Shown here: positions 1 through 10,899 of the stretch, one piece after another
How positions within the stretch are numbered: position 1 is the stretch's first letter
Layout: each line of letters begins with the position of its first letter
NCBI GenBank assembly: GCA_013400975.1
Contig: WBMZ01002573.1
Span: forward strand, 1 to 64,000
Reading direction: 5' to 3'
Length of the DNA stretch: 64,000 nt
From: Atrichornis clamosus
Taxonomy: Eukaryota; Chordata; Aves; Passeriformes; Menuridae
Notes under the pieces: generated by a model
What the model was told of the DNA's origin: nothing
The model's input: only the letters and a program-made list of their open reading frames with translations
The model's database searches: none
Translations under genes and position numbers: made by a program

Positions 1-330
1 CGCCGCCCCCCGCCCGCCCGCCGGCAGCGGCGCGGGAACCACCCGCTCGGCGCCGGCACGGAGCGAGCCCCTTCCAGGGAGCAGGAGGAAAGAGGGCCTG
101 CATTTCCTAGTCGGGAAAGCGAACCCAAGCTGAGCCGGCGAAAGGCGGGAGCAGCGCGGCAGCCGCCGGGCTGGCATTCCGGGAACGGGGGGCGCGGTGG
201 CCCCTGCCCGACCTGTTGCGTGTGTCGGTCACTGTTAGTTCCCGGGGCGGTGAAATTTGCAGAGGACTGAGCGCTGGAAAAGCCGTGCACCGGTGGATGC
301 ACGGCTGAGCAAGGGACTTTCAGTGCAGCT
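1..330. promoter_or_regulatory. CpG island at window edge, probable promoter or first exon of an unidentified gene
   Basis: The first 250 or so bases are very rich in G, C and CpG, and the composition falls abruptly to AT-leaning sequence after about position 330. In vertebrates such an island usually marks a transcription start. The island is cut by the window edge, so neither the gene nor its direction can be read. No start codon with a recognisable protein follows on either strand. A GT-containing site near 404 (CTG/GTAAAT) would serve as a donor if a plus-strand non-coding first exon exists here, but this is inference only. Confidence 0.7.
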
Positions 331-356
331 ATCGATGACTTGTGGAAAACAAGTCA
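281..356. other. Two adjacent perfect hairpins at the edge of the CpG island
   Basis: Stem 281-289 (AGCCGTGCA) pairs perfectly with 298-306 across an 8-nt loop. Stem 336-343 (TGACTTGT) pairs perfectly with 349-356 across the 5-nt loop GGAAA. Two perfect stems of 9 and 8 bp within 76 bp is more than expected from a random stretch, although each alone could be chance. If the island is transcribed rightwards they would fall in a 5' untranslated exon. No known RNA family is recognised. Confidence 0.5.
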
Positions 357-1392
357 CTGAAGAATGGGGAGGCAGAGATGAAGGAAGGGGGAATAGGACT
401 CTGGTAAATCACTAAATGCTCCATCTGGGGAAAAAGGATCAAATAGAGGAGAGGTGAAATCCCTGTCTCATTTACCCTGCATTGCACTGGATTAATATTA
501 CTATTTTGGTTTCATTAATGCTTAGGGCAAAATCCCAGATCCGTTTAGGTACTCCACAAAAGTGAGGAAAAGCCAGTCGAGACTCAAGAGCATATACACA
601 AAACACATGAAGGTACCAACCCACATATGGTCTGACTGTGCTGCCTCTGTGTAAAGAGGAAACACCATGGACACAGCAGGAATTTCATCCTTCTCAGGCT
701 GTCATGGCACATCGTGCATTTTTTTTAATCTTCAGAGGGTTATCTTTGTGTTTTCTTTCTTTTTCACCTTCAAAGTTTGTGTTGTCTTTAATATACTGAC
801 AGCCCTCAGAATCTAGTTTGTCTTTACTCGAATACTATGCATGAATCAAAAATATCATCAAATAATTCAAACCAACTGCCAAAAGAAATTAATTAGATCT
901 CAATCTGTAAATTTGCTTGAGAAAAGATCAAACATGTTTTATCTTCAATTGTCAGAAGACACAAAGGAAGTTTAACCCCAAACTTCCCTCTAAAAGCACA
1001 CTAACCTCTCAAGGGCAGCTGGAAGAACCTCCTTCATTTCAGAGAGATGAATAAATACAAAAGGCAGGCTAGCTGCCTTCCAGATGGGAACGGGAAGTTT
1101 GCAGTGATGATCCCAAGCAGCCCTCTGCTTCTTGAAATCCCCAGGAGAGAGGAACGTGACCATCATCTCAGAGCAGAATGGACAGCTGGGAAATCTCAAA
1201 CCTGAAATCCAGCTTGGTCAGAAAGTATTGTCCGTTTCTCTCTCATCTGATGGAGAGAAGGGTGATAAAATTTGTGGCATCCTGCCAAAGCCATTGAACC
1301 CACTTAGGCACAAAACCTCATATTACTCAGGATGAATATCATCAAGAAGAAAAAAAAAATTGAAGTTTTATTCATTGGTATTCCCACCTCTC

Positions 1393-1438
1393 AAACAAAC
1401 AAACAAACAAACAAACCCAAACAAAACAAAACCCCCCC
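1393..1438. repeat. (CAAA)n simple repeat with C-rich tail
   Basis: About seven tandem CAAA units are followed by degenerate CAAAA units and a short C run. It is a simple microsatellite and no coding meaning is seen. Confidence 0.9.
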
Positions 1439-2745
1439 AAACTTCCCCACATCATAAGAATAGCCATCTGTGAGAATAAGTGAAAGCAAGGCCTGGGGTT
1501 GACCTAATAGCTGAAATGCTCACTTTTCATTTAGAGAGTTACTGAAGTGCCAAATGTGTGCAAATGCATATGTACATCTGCATGCAAAAGAGGCAGAACC
1601 CAGGAGCAATGTGGGTAGACAGACAGTTAATTATTGTAACCTTATTCTCTCCTGATCTGTTCAGGGTCTGTAAGCATCGTTTTCCTGTCTCTGCTCCTGA
1701 AACAGTGCTTCTAAGAACCAATTCAAGTACCTTTAAGTAGATTGGGGACTTGCTGATTCATCTCTGAACCCAGGAATGTCAATCCACCAATTCGGAATAG
1801 CTATTCTGTTTCAGGTTCTTGCATGGAGAAGGAAGGTGCTTAGCAGGACAGGATCATCAGCAAACCCATCAGCAGCACAAAGCAGACCTGGTTTTGATCT
1901 TCTACTGCATTGGTGCCTCTCACTGCAAGTAGTTCTGGAGCATATATTTTATCTGCAATGTTGAAATACCACTCCTGCTATCCTTAGAAAGATCATGCAG
2001 AAGCTTATGGACATTGTGGAGCACTAAAAATGGGTTGACAAGATCACAAGGAATGCAGAAATGTAGGTCTTTTCTGCTTGCAAAAGAGGAGTAAGGTCTG
2101 TTATGATATAACCTCTGCACTGGCATAGCCACCCTAGTCCCACCCACAGCAGCAGGCAACTGGAAATCAAACCATGTAGTAATGATTTTAAGTGAAAACA
2201 CACTTACATGCATGGCCCAATTTTAAAAAGCTGTTGAACTTTTCTGAAAATTCACCTAAATAAGAGCAGATATCTTTCAAAATATGCTCAAAACCCAAGC
2301 CTGCACAATGTAGCTGATACAGACAAAAACCCATCAAACCTTACTTGCGCTATCCATAAGACACCAGCATTTCCTCCGTAACAGTAGAGGGCTTTTTACC
2401 TCACTGCTGTCAACAGGTGACTTTACAGATGCCCATCTGCTATGTATTTTGTAAATATCAAACATTTGTCTCCTGAAATGCCCCATCTTCCCCTCAAAAG
2501 CAGGAAGTCTGCCTTTCTGCTTGTGCCCCAGCTGTAAAGGACTATTATCTTACTAGCAGCCAAGCTAGTAACAGCAGTCAGTCTAAGATGACACATGAAC
2601 ATCAGAGCTTACAGTGTGTAGCAGGGCCAGTAGTTGCATTAGGAAGTGAACTCAGCCCTTCTTGCAAAGAGCTGTGTTACCAGAGGGAGCAAATATTTAA
2701 TCACAAAGTTACTGCTTTGAATCCAATGCAGAGACATCTCAGGCT

Positions 2746-2782
2746 GAATGAAAGAATAAATGAATGAATGAATGAATGAATA
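2746..2782. repeat. (TGAA)n microsatellite
   Basis: Tandem TGAA units, about five of them perfect at 2761-2780 and degenerate at the left edge. This is a simple sequence repeat that is likely length-polymorphic. Confidence 0.9.
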
Positions 2783-4574
2783 TTCCCCACTGCTACTGCA
2801 TCCTCAGCATACTGCCCCAGAGAGCAAGGACTGAACTCTATTTGTCTCTTGAACAATGTCTCTCAAGGACAAGTACAAGGAGGAAACTAACACCGCTGAT
2901 ACATCAGGTGGAGGCCTGTAAGAACAACTAACAGCCTTCATGGTAACACCAACTGACAGGCATCCCTCTCTTTAAAGGGTTTGTCCTGTGTGCACACAGG
3001 ACTGCACCACACTTACAACCCTGAGACATTACTCAGGTGCACTGGAATTTTAATGCTAATCTAACTACCCTCACTGAAACAAGATAAATGTAATGGCTAA
3101 ATAACTGGTATGAGAAAACAGATAAATGGATTATGGCACAACACAGACTCAAACGTATATCAGAATCCTTCTTACTAGGAAGCTTTTGGCTACACTGCAC
3201 ATTTGCTCCCCTCCCCCATTCCTTCCAGTGGAAATTTTGAGCTGTGAGTTTAAAAGATAAGTGACCCTTCATTAGACAGGTAGTACTTGAGTACATATGC
3301 TGGTCCCAGGAGCTGTGATACCTCTCTTGAATTTTTTCTTTGCTCACACTGACTAATGTTCATATGTAAGTACAGAGTACATGAGTACATAGGCACAAAT
3401 ACTCAACTTACTGAAGTTTGTGGGACTTCTGTGATCATCTTTCCTGATGATCAGAATTTATCACATTGACCATGAAATTCCTAAACTGTGTCTCTAGAAT
3501 ATGTCAAAGGAGGCACACATTTAGTGCTGGAATGGGGATCCCCTGCCTGAGATGGCACAGGAACCGGATAGGACAGCTTGCTAACAGCCTGCTGGCAGTG
3601 ATGAGAGAAGAAGAAAAAGCTCTGCTTGACTCACACCCAGATACAAACTTTCCACAGCACTAAAGCAACACCATCTTTTTATTTGTAAAACAGAGACATC
3701 TTTAAAATAAAATCTGTGAAACCACTGATCCCAAATCCTGCCGTTTTCATAGCCATAGCCTGAACTAAAGTGCACTTCAAGGTTGAACTACCCTGCTTCG
3801 TAAGACAGCTGCTTAGACAAGCAAATCAAGTCTATCTCAGGTCAGTCTCTCAGTGTCTCTGATTTAATGCAGGTATACTGACTCCAGGCCCCTCTTCTGG
3901 GCTTCCCACCATTTTTCATCACACTGTTTAAACTAGACACAGTCACGCCGATTCTGTGAAGGCATCCAGACAGAGCAAGTGCAACATTTTCCAAAGGCAA
4001 AATCATAGAGTGTAGTGAAAGGGAAATTGTATTGACCTTTTGCATTGCTAACAAGGGATTTGCAAGCACACAGGCTATGTTTGTTCAACCAGAGTTGAAA
4101 AGAAAACCAGAATCATATGAAACATCCCTTTAATCCATGAACCCAGCGAACAGGATGGCCCCAGCTATTGTGTCAGGACATACAGCTTGGGGTCCTTAAT
4201 CCTTCAAATTATTGGCATGGTGCACTTGTTCTGTGACAGCTCTTTCAGATCTTTTCCCATCTCTATTGTTTTGTTTTCTGCTTGAGTAAATAGTAGGGGA
4301 AAAGTGAGACACATTTGTTTCTGCTGTCATCTGTCAGAATAAATGCCCTGGATCTTCACCTCCCTGCTTTTTCTGTCAACAAAGTATCTTGACTACTGCA
4401 CATGGGCTACCATCAAGGAAAGAGTCTTGCATGAAAAGTGCACAGTGGAAATAATGCACAAAGTACAAAGCTGTCAAGGATGGGGGCCAAAAATACAGAA
4501 AAAAAATTAAAAGTCAGAATCTACCATTCATATCCATGGTGGGCAAATGCAAAGGGAACAAATCCTCCAATTCA

Positions 4575-4712
4575 GAGAAGGAGAAAACTGAGGCAGAGAA
4601 TGGCAATCTGACCATGCTCACCCCACAAATCAGTGGCATATTAGAGAAGAGACTGCTTTCTTATTCCTAAGTTCATCATCTATCCACTAGGCAGCACTGC
4701 CTTATTTTTGCA
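4575..4712 (-). repeat. MIR-like (CORE-type) SINE fragment
   Basis: Plus-strand text contains the reverse of the MIR signature: a segment reading like 'gaggaaactgaggcacagag', then degenerate 'tgac..' and 'agtggcag' blocks in the expected order, ending in a close match to 'tatccactaggc..cactgcct', the tail seen in amniote MIR-like copies. The order and spacing of these blocks support an old SINE inserted in minus orientation. Divergence is high and boundaries are approximate. Recognition is from memory of the family, not a database search. Confidence 0.6.
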
Positions 4713-5404
4713 TCAGAATCATTACAAACTATTAAACCAGGATTATGGTGATTTATACCAACTTGGTACAGACAAACAAGGGAAGCAGAGAAACTAGAGT
4801 GTGGAAAGGTTCAGCTATGAGGTGATCGTGAACAGCTCAGGGATTTTGTGTCATGGTTTTCACCCTTGGTTGTGGTAAATGCTGCAGACTCCCAGCTGGT
4901 ATGAGAGGGCTCAAGACAGCATTGTCTTCTGGAAATACTTTAGGAAAAAAAAATTTGAACTCAGTGAGCAGTCTTCATTTGTCTTCAAAAGACTCTGAGC
5001 TACTTTTAAAGTAGACAGTCCCACTACCTTCATTCTTTATAATTTAAATGGAATCACTGTAAGAAACTATGATTATTGTTGGTGTTGATAGCAAAAAGGA
5101 AAGAGAGCAGCATTCTGTTTGTGCTTGCTCTAGAGCCTCACTGGAGAGACAGGACAAAGATAAACTTGGCATCTGCTGTTATGTTCCAGATCCCAGGAGG
5201 AATGAGGACTCTGAATGCTGGTTTAACACTTTTCTTGCTGCAAACTATGTAAAGGGAAAAAGTAGATTTTGCAAACCAAGAGAGTTTTCTTCTGAGCAGA
5301 GATAAACTTTGACTTTTCCTTCTCTGCCTTATACCATCACAGCCTATTCCTTCTCTCTGGCTGGTAGACAGGGTAGTATGGAGGAAGATGTATAGATGTA
5401 ATAA

Positions 5405-5530
5405 CTCAGAGACCTGGCTCTGTTTCCAGCTTTGCCACTATTGCATGAGGCCTTGTACAAAACACTTGTCCGCTCTATCGCATCGCTTGCACTTCCAGCC
5501 CCTTCAATTCAAGTAGAGGCTGCCACACAT
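5405..5530 (+). repeat. MIR-like SINE fragment, sense orientation
   Basis: The stretch follows the MIR order: 'gagacctgg', 'ccagctttgccact', 'gcatgaggccttgtacaaaacactt', then a 'ctctat' block. These match the MIR sense blocks for 'ctctgccactta..tgtgaccttgggcaagtcactt'. It is heavily mutated, as expected for a repeat predating the bird radiation. Ends are approximate. Confidence 0.5.
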
Positions 5531-8500
5531 ACCAGTGTCCACAGATGTACTCTCCATCCCTAATACAGAGGCAAGAAAATTTTTATTTGTCTAAGTCTAT
5601 TACAGACCATATGTGCAAGAAATCCATGCTTCCTCAAAGGGAGTGTCTCGCTGTGCAGTTGTGACAGGGTGTGTGGGCATATGTTTCTGTCTGGCCTAAT
5701 TAATCATGAAATGATTTCAATAACTGATTCTTCTTTGGCAGGCTATGCAGGTTCATTCATATCTGTTAATATATACATGCACATATGCACAGGTTTACAC
5801 AGAAAACATACAGTCATCTTTGTTAATTAAACACAGCAAATACCAACAGGTATTACTGTATTCCCTATTAAGATACAGATAATGCTTAGAATAAGGTTTT
5901 CCATAAAAACAGTAATACTTTATGAACCTCAAATACTTCCCATAAATGCATTATAATGCTACTTCAACTTTTGGTTGTGATTAATAGTATTGACATCAGA
6001 CTAGAATGTTTATGACCAAGTAACTGTAACATTAAAAGGCTATGAACAGAGTCCAAGCACATTTCAGGTTTTGGGTTGAGCAATTCTCAACATATATTTA
6101 CTTTCACTGATAAGTTTTTATCTCTAATCAGAATTCTCAGGGACATCGCATCCTAGAAAGGGATGAGGTGTGACACAGGGAACAAGAAGATTCTGAAGTA
6201 GGGAGACTTTTCCCTTCTATCCTTACAGGTAGAAAAATACCTTTATCTAGCTGGAAAGAGAAACATAAGCCAGCACAGTGCATAAAGTGTGCCAGGTCTA
6301 AAAAGTAAGTAGCAAGGAAAATGCTAAGCAATTACCAAGAGTATGCAATGTCCGCGGTGAGCTGTAAAAATATGTTCCTCAGATTGGCTGCCTGTTCTGT
6401 GATCCCACTTTTCAAGATTTAATACTATTCCTACCTTAAAGGAGCAGAAATAGTCTGTGGCTCAGGACATTTTCTTCCCTTCCATTCACGAAAGAATGAA
6501 TGGGCTCTTCTGCCCATTCTTGCCCCATCCACTCTGGAAAAGAAGAATGAAGAATCAAAAAAAAATTAAAAACCTGTAGGAGAAGGTGAGCTGTGTTGTT
6601 GGGGACAGATTTTAAAAGTGAAATTGCTGAAAGAATGAAGGGTTAGAGACAGATTTAACAGATTATGCAGACAAATGAAAGAGCAAAAGTGCAGATAGAT
6701 GATAGATTTTTTTTTTTCCTTCATGTAGAACTACTTAAAGCTGATTGCTTTGGATGAAATAACAATACATCTTCCTTAGCCTAATTTTTAATTTAAAATG
6801 CAAATTGAACTGAGCAGATCTGGAAAAGTTCTGAAATTTCTTCTTTGCATTTCTTTCTGCCTGTTTTTAACCAAAAGACAGATAAAGAAACAACCCAGAG
6901 ACATGGTGAATCTAAAATCATTTGGAAATTAATAAAGCAAGAGAACCTAAGCTTGTAATACTTTAGACCAAGGCCCATCATGAAACCTCTGACCTGTGGA
7001 TTCTTGCTCAGCACCACCGGCAGTTAAGTTTATTTCTCAGTATTTTCACTTGTAAGACTGAAGTCTTGAAAGCAATTTGGGAGCGGAGCAAAGCACTTTA
7101 TTCTCTGTTGGGATTTAATTTGCTCTCTGTATTTCTGTCAACCACAAGGGAATCTTTATCTACCCACAGCAAGCCTAAAACATTTGCAGTGTGAAGGATC
7201 TGAGCACAGCAACATTAAACAGAAACAAAAAGAAACAAAACTAGAAACAAAGCAAAGATTGATTAATAGAAAAAAAAGGTAGAGATTCCTTCATCTCTCC
7301 TGCATCAAGGAGATTTAAGCTTATACAGAATGTTAGATCTAAGTTCAGACCTATTTTGCATAAAGAATCATAGTAAATAGTGGTAAACTTTACACCCAGA
7401 TTTTGAAATAAGAACAGTCATCATAATGATCTTCCTATCCATTAAAGGCTTAGAAGGCATTTTGGAACTATCACTGAACTAGTATTGTTAGTTCAGTTAT
7501 TGCACAAACAGATTTTTTTTTTTAATTTCTTTTTTTGGTCAAAGAATTAAGTAATATGATATATAATGCCCCTCTCAGCCTTAAAATTTAAGCTAAAATA
7601 AACTGGAAGGCTTCCCTCAATAGCCCAACTCAAAACATCCTCTAGGTGACCTGTTTAGAGCTGAGGAGTCCTTCTCTATTCATAAGTTCCCAAAATCTTA
7701 ATTTCCCACCAGGACAGTCTCTCATCCTAATGAGTGGGCATTTAACACAAAACCTGTATAATGCCAGGGACAGAGTAAAGGAGTAAATCCACGTATTTGT
7801 CCTTTGACCAATCTACTTGCAGCTGGGAAGGTTAGCTCTTGCTACGTCCCAGCCTGTCATGAGTAGCCTGCTCTCAGCACCCAGTTTATGTCTAGGCCTT
7901 AGTATCCTTCATGGCGAATTTAAGTGTAATGCCTGCTTCTTTCAAATACCCAAACTATCAATGTAATCCACTCTGAAAATCATGATTTTCTAGTCTTCTA
8001 AGCAGCCACCATCACACTGTGGTAAATCAAGTGCTGTGCACCAGCTTTAGGCATGGACTTGCTTCCCAACAACCAATCTACCAAGTTGTTAAGCGGCTTA
8101 AGCAAAGATACCAGTATTAAAGTCCTAGGAGAGAGCACAAATCCTGCTGTGCTGCCCCTTTGACAGGATGTTTAATTTTAATACAGGGGCAAAAAAGAAA
8201 ACTCAGGGCAGTACTGTTTTAAAAGTTATCACAACTTGTCAAGCAAAACCCTGGAGTCCTCACATTTGTGTTTTGCTACATAGTCTATGTCTGTGTCAGT
8301 CTGAGGCTTAAAACTGATGAGGGAGAAGCAAGTTGTATATACAGAATCCCTAAGGTTCTGAAATGTTTAGACAGTATCAAGTCATTTGCTAGCATTTGTT
8401 TGAAATACACAAATTACAGAGAATTACTGAAAGACGTGCCCTGAGTCACCCAGCTTTCACTGTCACTTGTCTACTGAAGAAACTGCTCCGCTCTGGGAAT

Positions 8501-8685
8501 GTCAGTGCTTTATGTTGAAAACCTAAAATATAAACAAGTAACATCTTTATGGCATACACCTTACAGGCATATAGAAATGCTGCTGTTTAATTTGGGATAC
8601 CCTTAATGACCAAGCTAGCAGTCAAGTTTCCTCCGTAGCCTTCAAAGCAGTTTCAGATAGAAAGCAAAGCTCATTATTTTTGAGA
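5531..8685. other. Non-coding stretch, nothing recognised
   Basis: AT-leaning sequence with short A and T runs (for example a T run near 6711 and A/T runs near 7512-7535). No exon, RNA gene or identifiable repeat is seen. Confidence 0.55.
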
Positions 8686-8790
8686 CTCTGAAAATTAAGT
8701 GACTGTCACACAATCTAGCACTAAGCTGTGACTCTGGGACAGAAATCCTGCTGTTATGACTCCCATCTGAGGTCCTGTGCACCAAATGCT
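8686..8790 (-). repeat. MIR-like SINE fragment
   Basis: The plus strand reads 'attaagtgact', 'tcacaca', a block like 'ctagtaagtggcagagctgggacagaaatcc', then 'tgactccca' and 'gtgca.caaatgcttcc'. This is the full block order of the reverse complement of MIR. It is one of the better-preserved MIR-like copies in the window. Boundaries are approximate. Confidence 0.6.
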
Positions 8791-10400
8791 TCCATCATGG
8801 GACAACAGCTGCAATCTGTAATCATTTCTCTTAACACAAATTAAGAAATCTGTCCTTTCTTACCCATGAATTACCCTGAAAACTCCTTTCATTATCTCTA
8901 AGCCATTAGAATTTATTTTGCAATCGCAGCACTTCTATTAGTTGTTAAACTAGTGCTTTCCTCTGGGATTCCACAGTATTTTCAGAAACCTATCTGTACA
9001 AAAGCATTTGTCTGAGAATGTTTATCAATAGAAACCATATCTATAACAAATAAATCAATAAACATTTAAAACAGGTAATATGCTGCAGCTGAAGGAGGGA
9101 GGTAAGAGCTTCCACCTAAGCATTATGAATATGAAACCTCGTTGTGTTAAATAGTAACATATACTGTGACTCCTGGGGTATTTACAATACTGTCTTTATG
9201 CTTAGACTAGTTAGAGACCATTTCTAACAAATAAGCACCTTCTTTACTTAGCTGGTATCTTGCTTGACTGACCCTGATGGGGTGGACAAGGGAAAAGATA
9301 CATTAAGCACATATACTTCAGAAGTGATGAGAGGATAACAATAGTGGGGACTACTGGGTGAAGCCTGGGGGTTGATTCAGATACTGGACTGCAATGATGA
9401 ATCTCCTGTGCCAACTCAGTCTGATTGCCATTATTACCCAGAAGCTTGAGGACAGATTTTTCTCCCTCTGCATATTAACTAAGGGAACATATGCAAATGT
9501 AACAAGCCTTAAAACTATCAGTCATATGGCTTGACTTAATAAATAAATTTGGATATTGCATCAAGACCATTCTGGCTTTACTGGCTGTAGCAACCATTGC
9601 CACATGACATTTTATCACATTGCATACAAGAAGTGTACTCTGCTTTTTTCTTCCAACAAGAACTCCACTATGATTGATTTAAGGACACATTCACTAGCAA
9701 TTTTGATAATCAGACACCATCACAGTCCAAAGTATGTACATATATAAGCCTGCCAGGTACATTCTTGTTTGCAAACCCATGTATGTACATACATATGCAT
9801 ATTCTTGTTCCCATGCCACACAATGCATTATGTGAATATCACTATACTTTGTAGCATCATCTTCTGGTGATGCTTGAAGCTGCACAGATTAAAGAAAATG
9901 CTCTGCTTTCCACCAAGCATTTAATTTCCCTAAATGTTAACTGTTACCATAAATAGATTGTAATGAATGTGGTACTGGAACATTTAATCCATTCCTCTGT
10001 TATTTCTTTGCAGCTTGAGTCTGTAAAAAGTGCTTGGTGGCTATGGAAAATTAACTGCATATAGTAGAGCAAGACTACTAATAGCTTCCTAATGCTTCAA
10101 AATAATAGCCACACATCCCTCCATGAGCTGGGTACATCAGAAGAGTCATCCCCTGCCTCTGTATTCCATGCAAATACACATATCCCTCTGCATCTGTCTG
10201 TGGCAGTTCAAGAGTGTAATAAAGACTACTGCAGCAGAATCAGAAAGAGGTCATATTCTATATGGTTTGCAGAAGATGTCAGATGTTAATTTGAATGCAC
10301 TTTTCATAGAAACAAACTATTAGACTAAATGGTAACGATCTAGACAAAGATTTTAAAATAACTATTGTCCATGACAGAAATCACGCTACGCTGGGTTTTA
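8791..10400. other. Non-coding stretch, nothing recognised
   Basis: Ordinary AT-leaning non-coding sequence with a short TATG/TACA-rich patch around 9730-9810. No supported gene or repeat family. Confidence 0.55.
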
Positions 10401-10437
10401 TGAGATTAACCTTCAAAAGTTCATAGGACAAATTGCA

Positions 10438-10760
10438 ATGCAAAAGCATCACCTTGGCAAAAGGAATAGTAATCTGATGGCTACTGCCAAGACCAACCTT
10501 CAACCTCAAGGTACAACTCCTGCCATTGATGCCAGCATTTTTGATGGAGCAGTATTTATTAACATGCTGAAATTTGATGCTAGCAAAACACTTAATGATT
10601 ATGGCCTGAAAAGTTTTGTCATGCCTTTGAGCTAGGGAAGCAGGCCTGTAGGCTAAGTTGTTTGTGCTGACAGAAGTCTCAAGTCTCAGATGAGAAGCAG
10701 GAAAGGAAAGGGAATCAAAAAGTTTTCCAAACCTCTAGCACCAAGTCAACAACAAGTCTG
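10438..10760 (+). pseudogene. Decayed fragment of an uncharacterised metazoan protein family (DGAV...DY / SLK..R..GKG motifs)
   Basis: Frame 1 of the plus strand reads through two blocks resembling a conserved protein of unknown function found, often in many copies, in fish and invertebrate genomes. Block 1 (10,528-10,626) encodes ASIFDGAVFINML, then DASKTLNDY, then a hydrophobic 'SFVMP'. Block 2 (10,657-10,725) encodes VVCADRSLKSQ followed by RSRKGKGIKKF, like the family pattern VVWD.Y...SLK..TR..RGKG.RR. Two in-frame stops (10,633 and 10,654) lie between them and the spacing looks shortened, so this is not a working gene. The frame is unbroken otherwise, which argues against coincidence. 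The family assignment is from memory; a transposon-linked origin is possible but unproven. No splice sites or intact ends were found. Confidence 0.5.
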
Positions 10761-10899
10761 GGCCAACACACTACAGACTTACATGCTGAACAGTGCCCTG
10801 ATGGGTTTAGGTACATGGTACTGGCAGCTGAGTTTCCTTCACCCCCAGAACATAAATGGATTGCAAGGACACTGAGAAAAGCCCCTGCAAAAGTAAGTG

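Larger units (their letters stand above)
357..4574. other. Non-coding stretch, no gene recognised
   Basis: I see no recognisable exon, RNA gene or full-length mobile element. The open frames are all under about 105 codons and look like chance frames. It contains two short simple repeats (listed separately) and ordinary AT-leaning sequence with short A and T runs. Confidence 0.6.
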
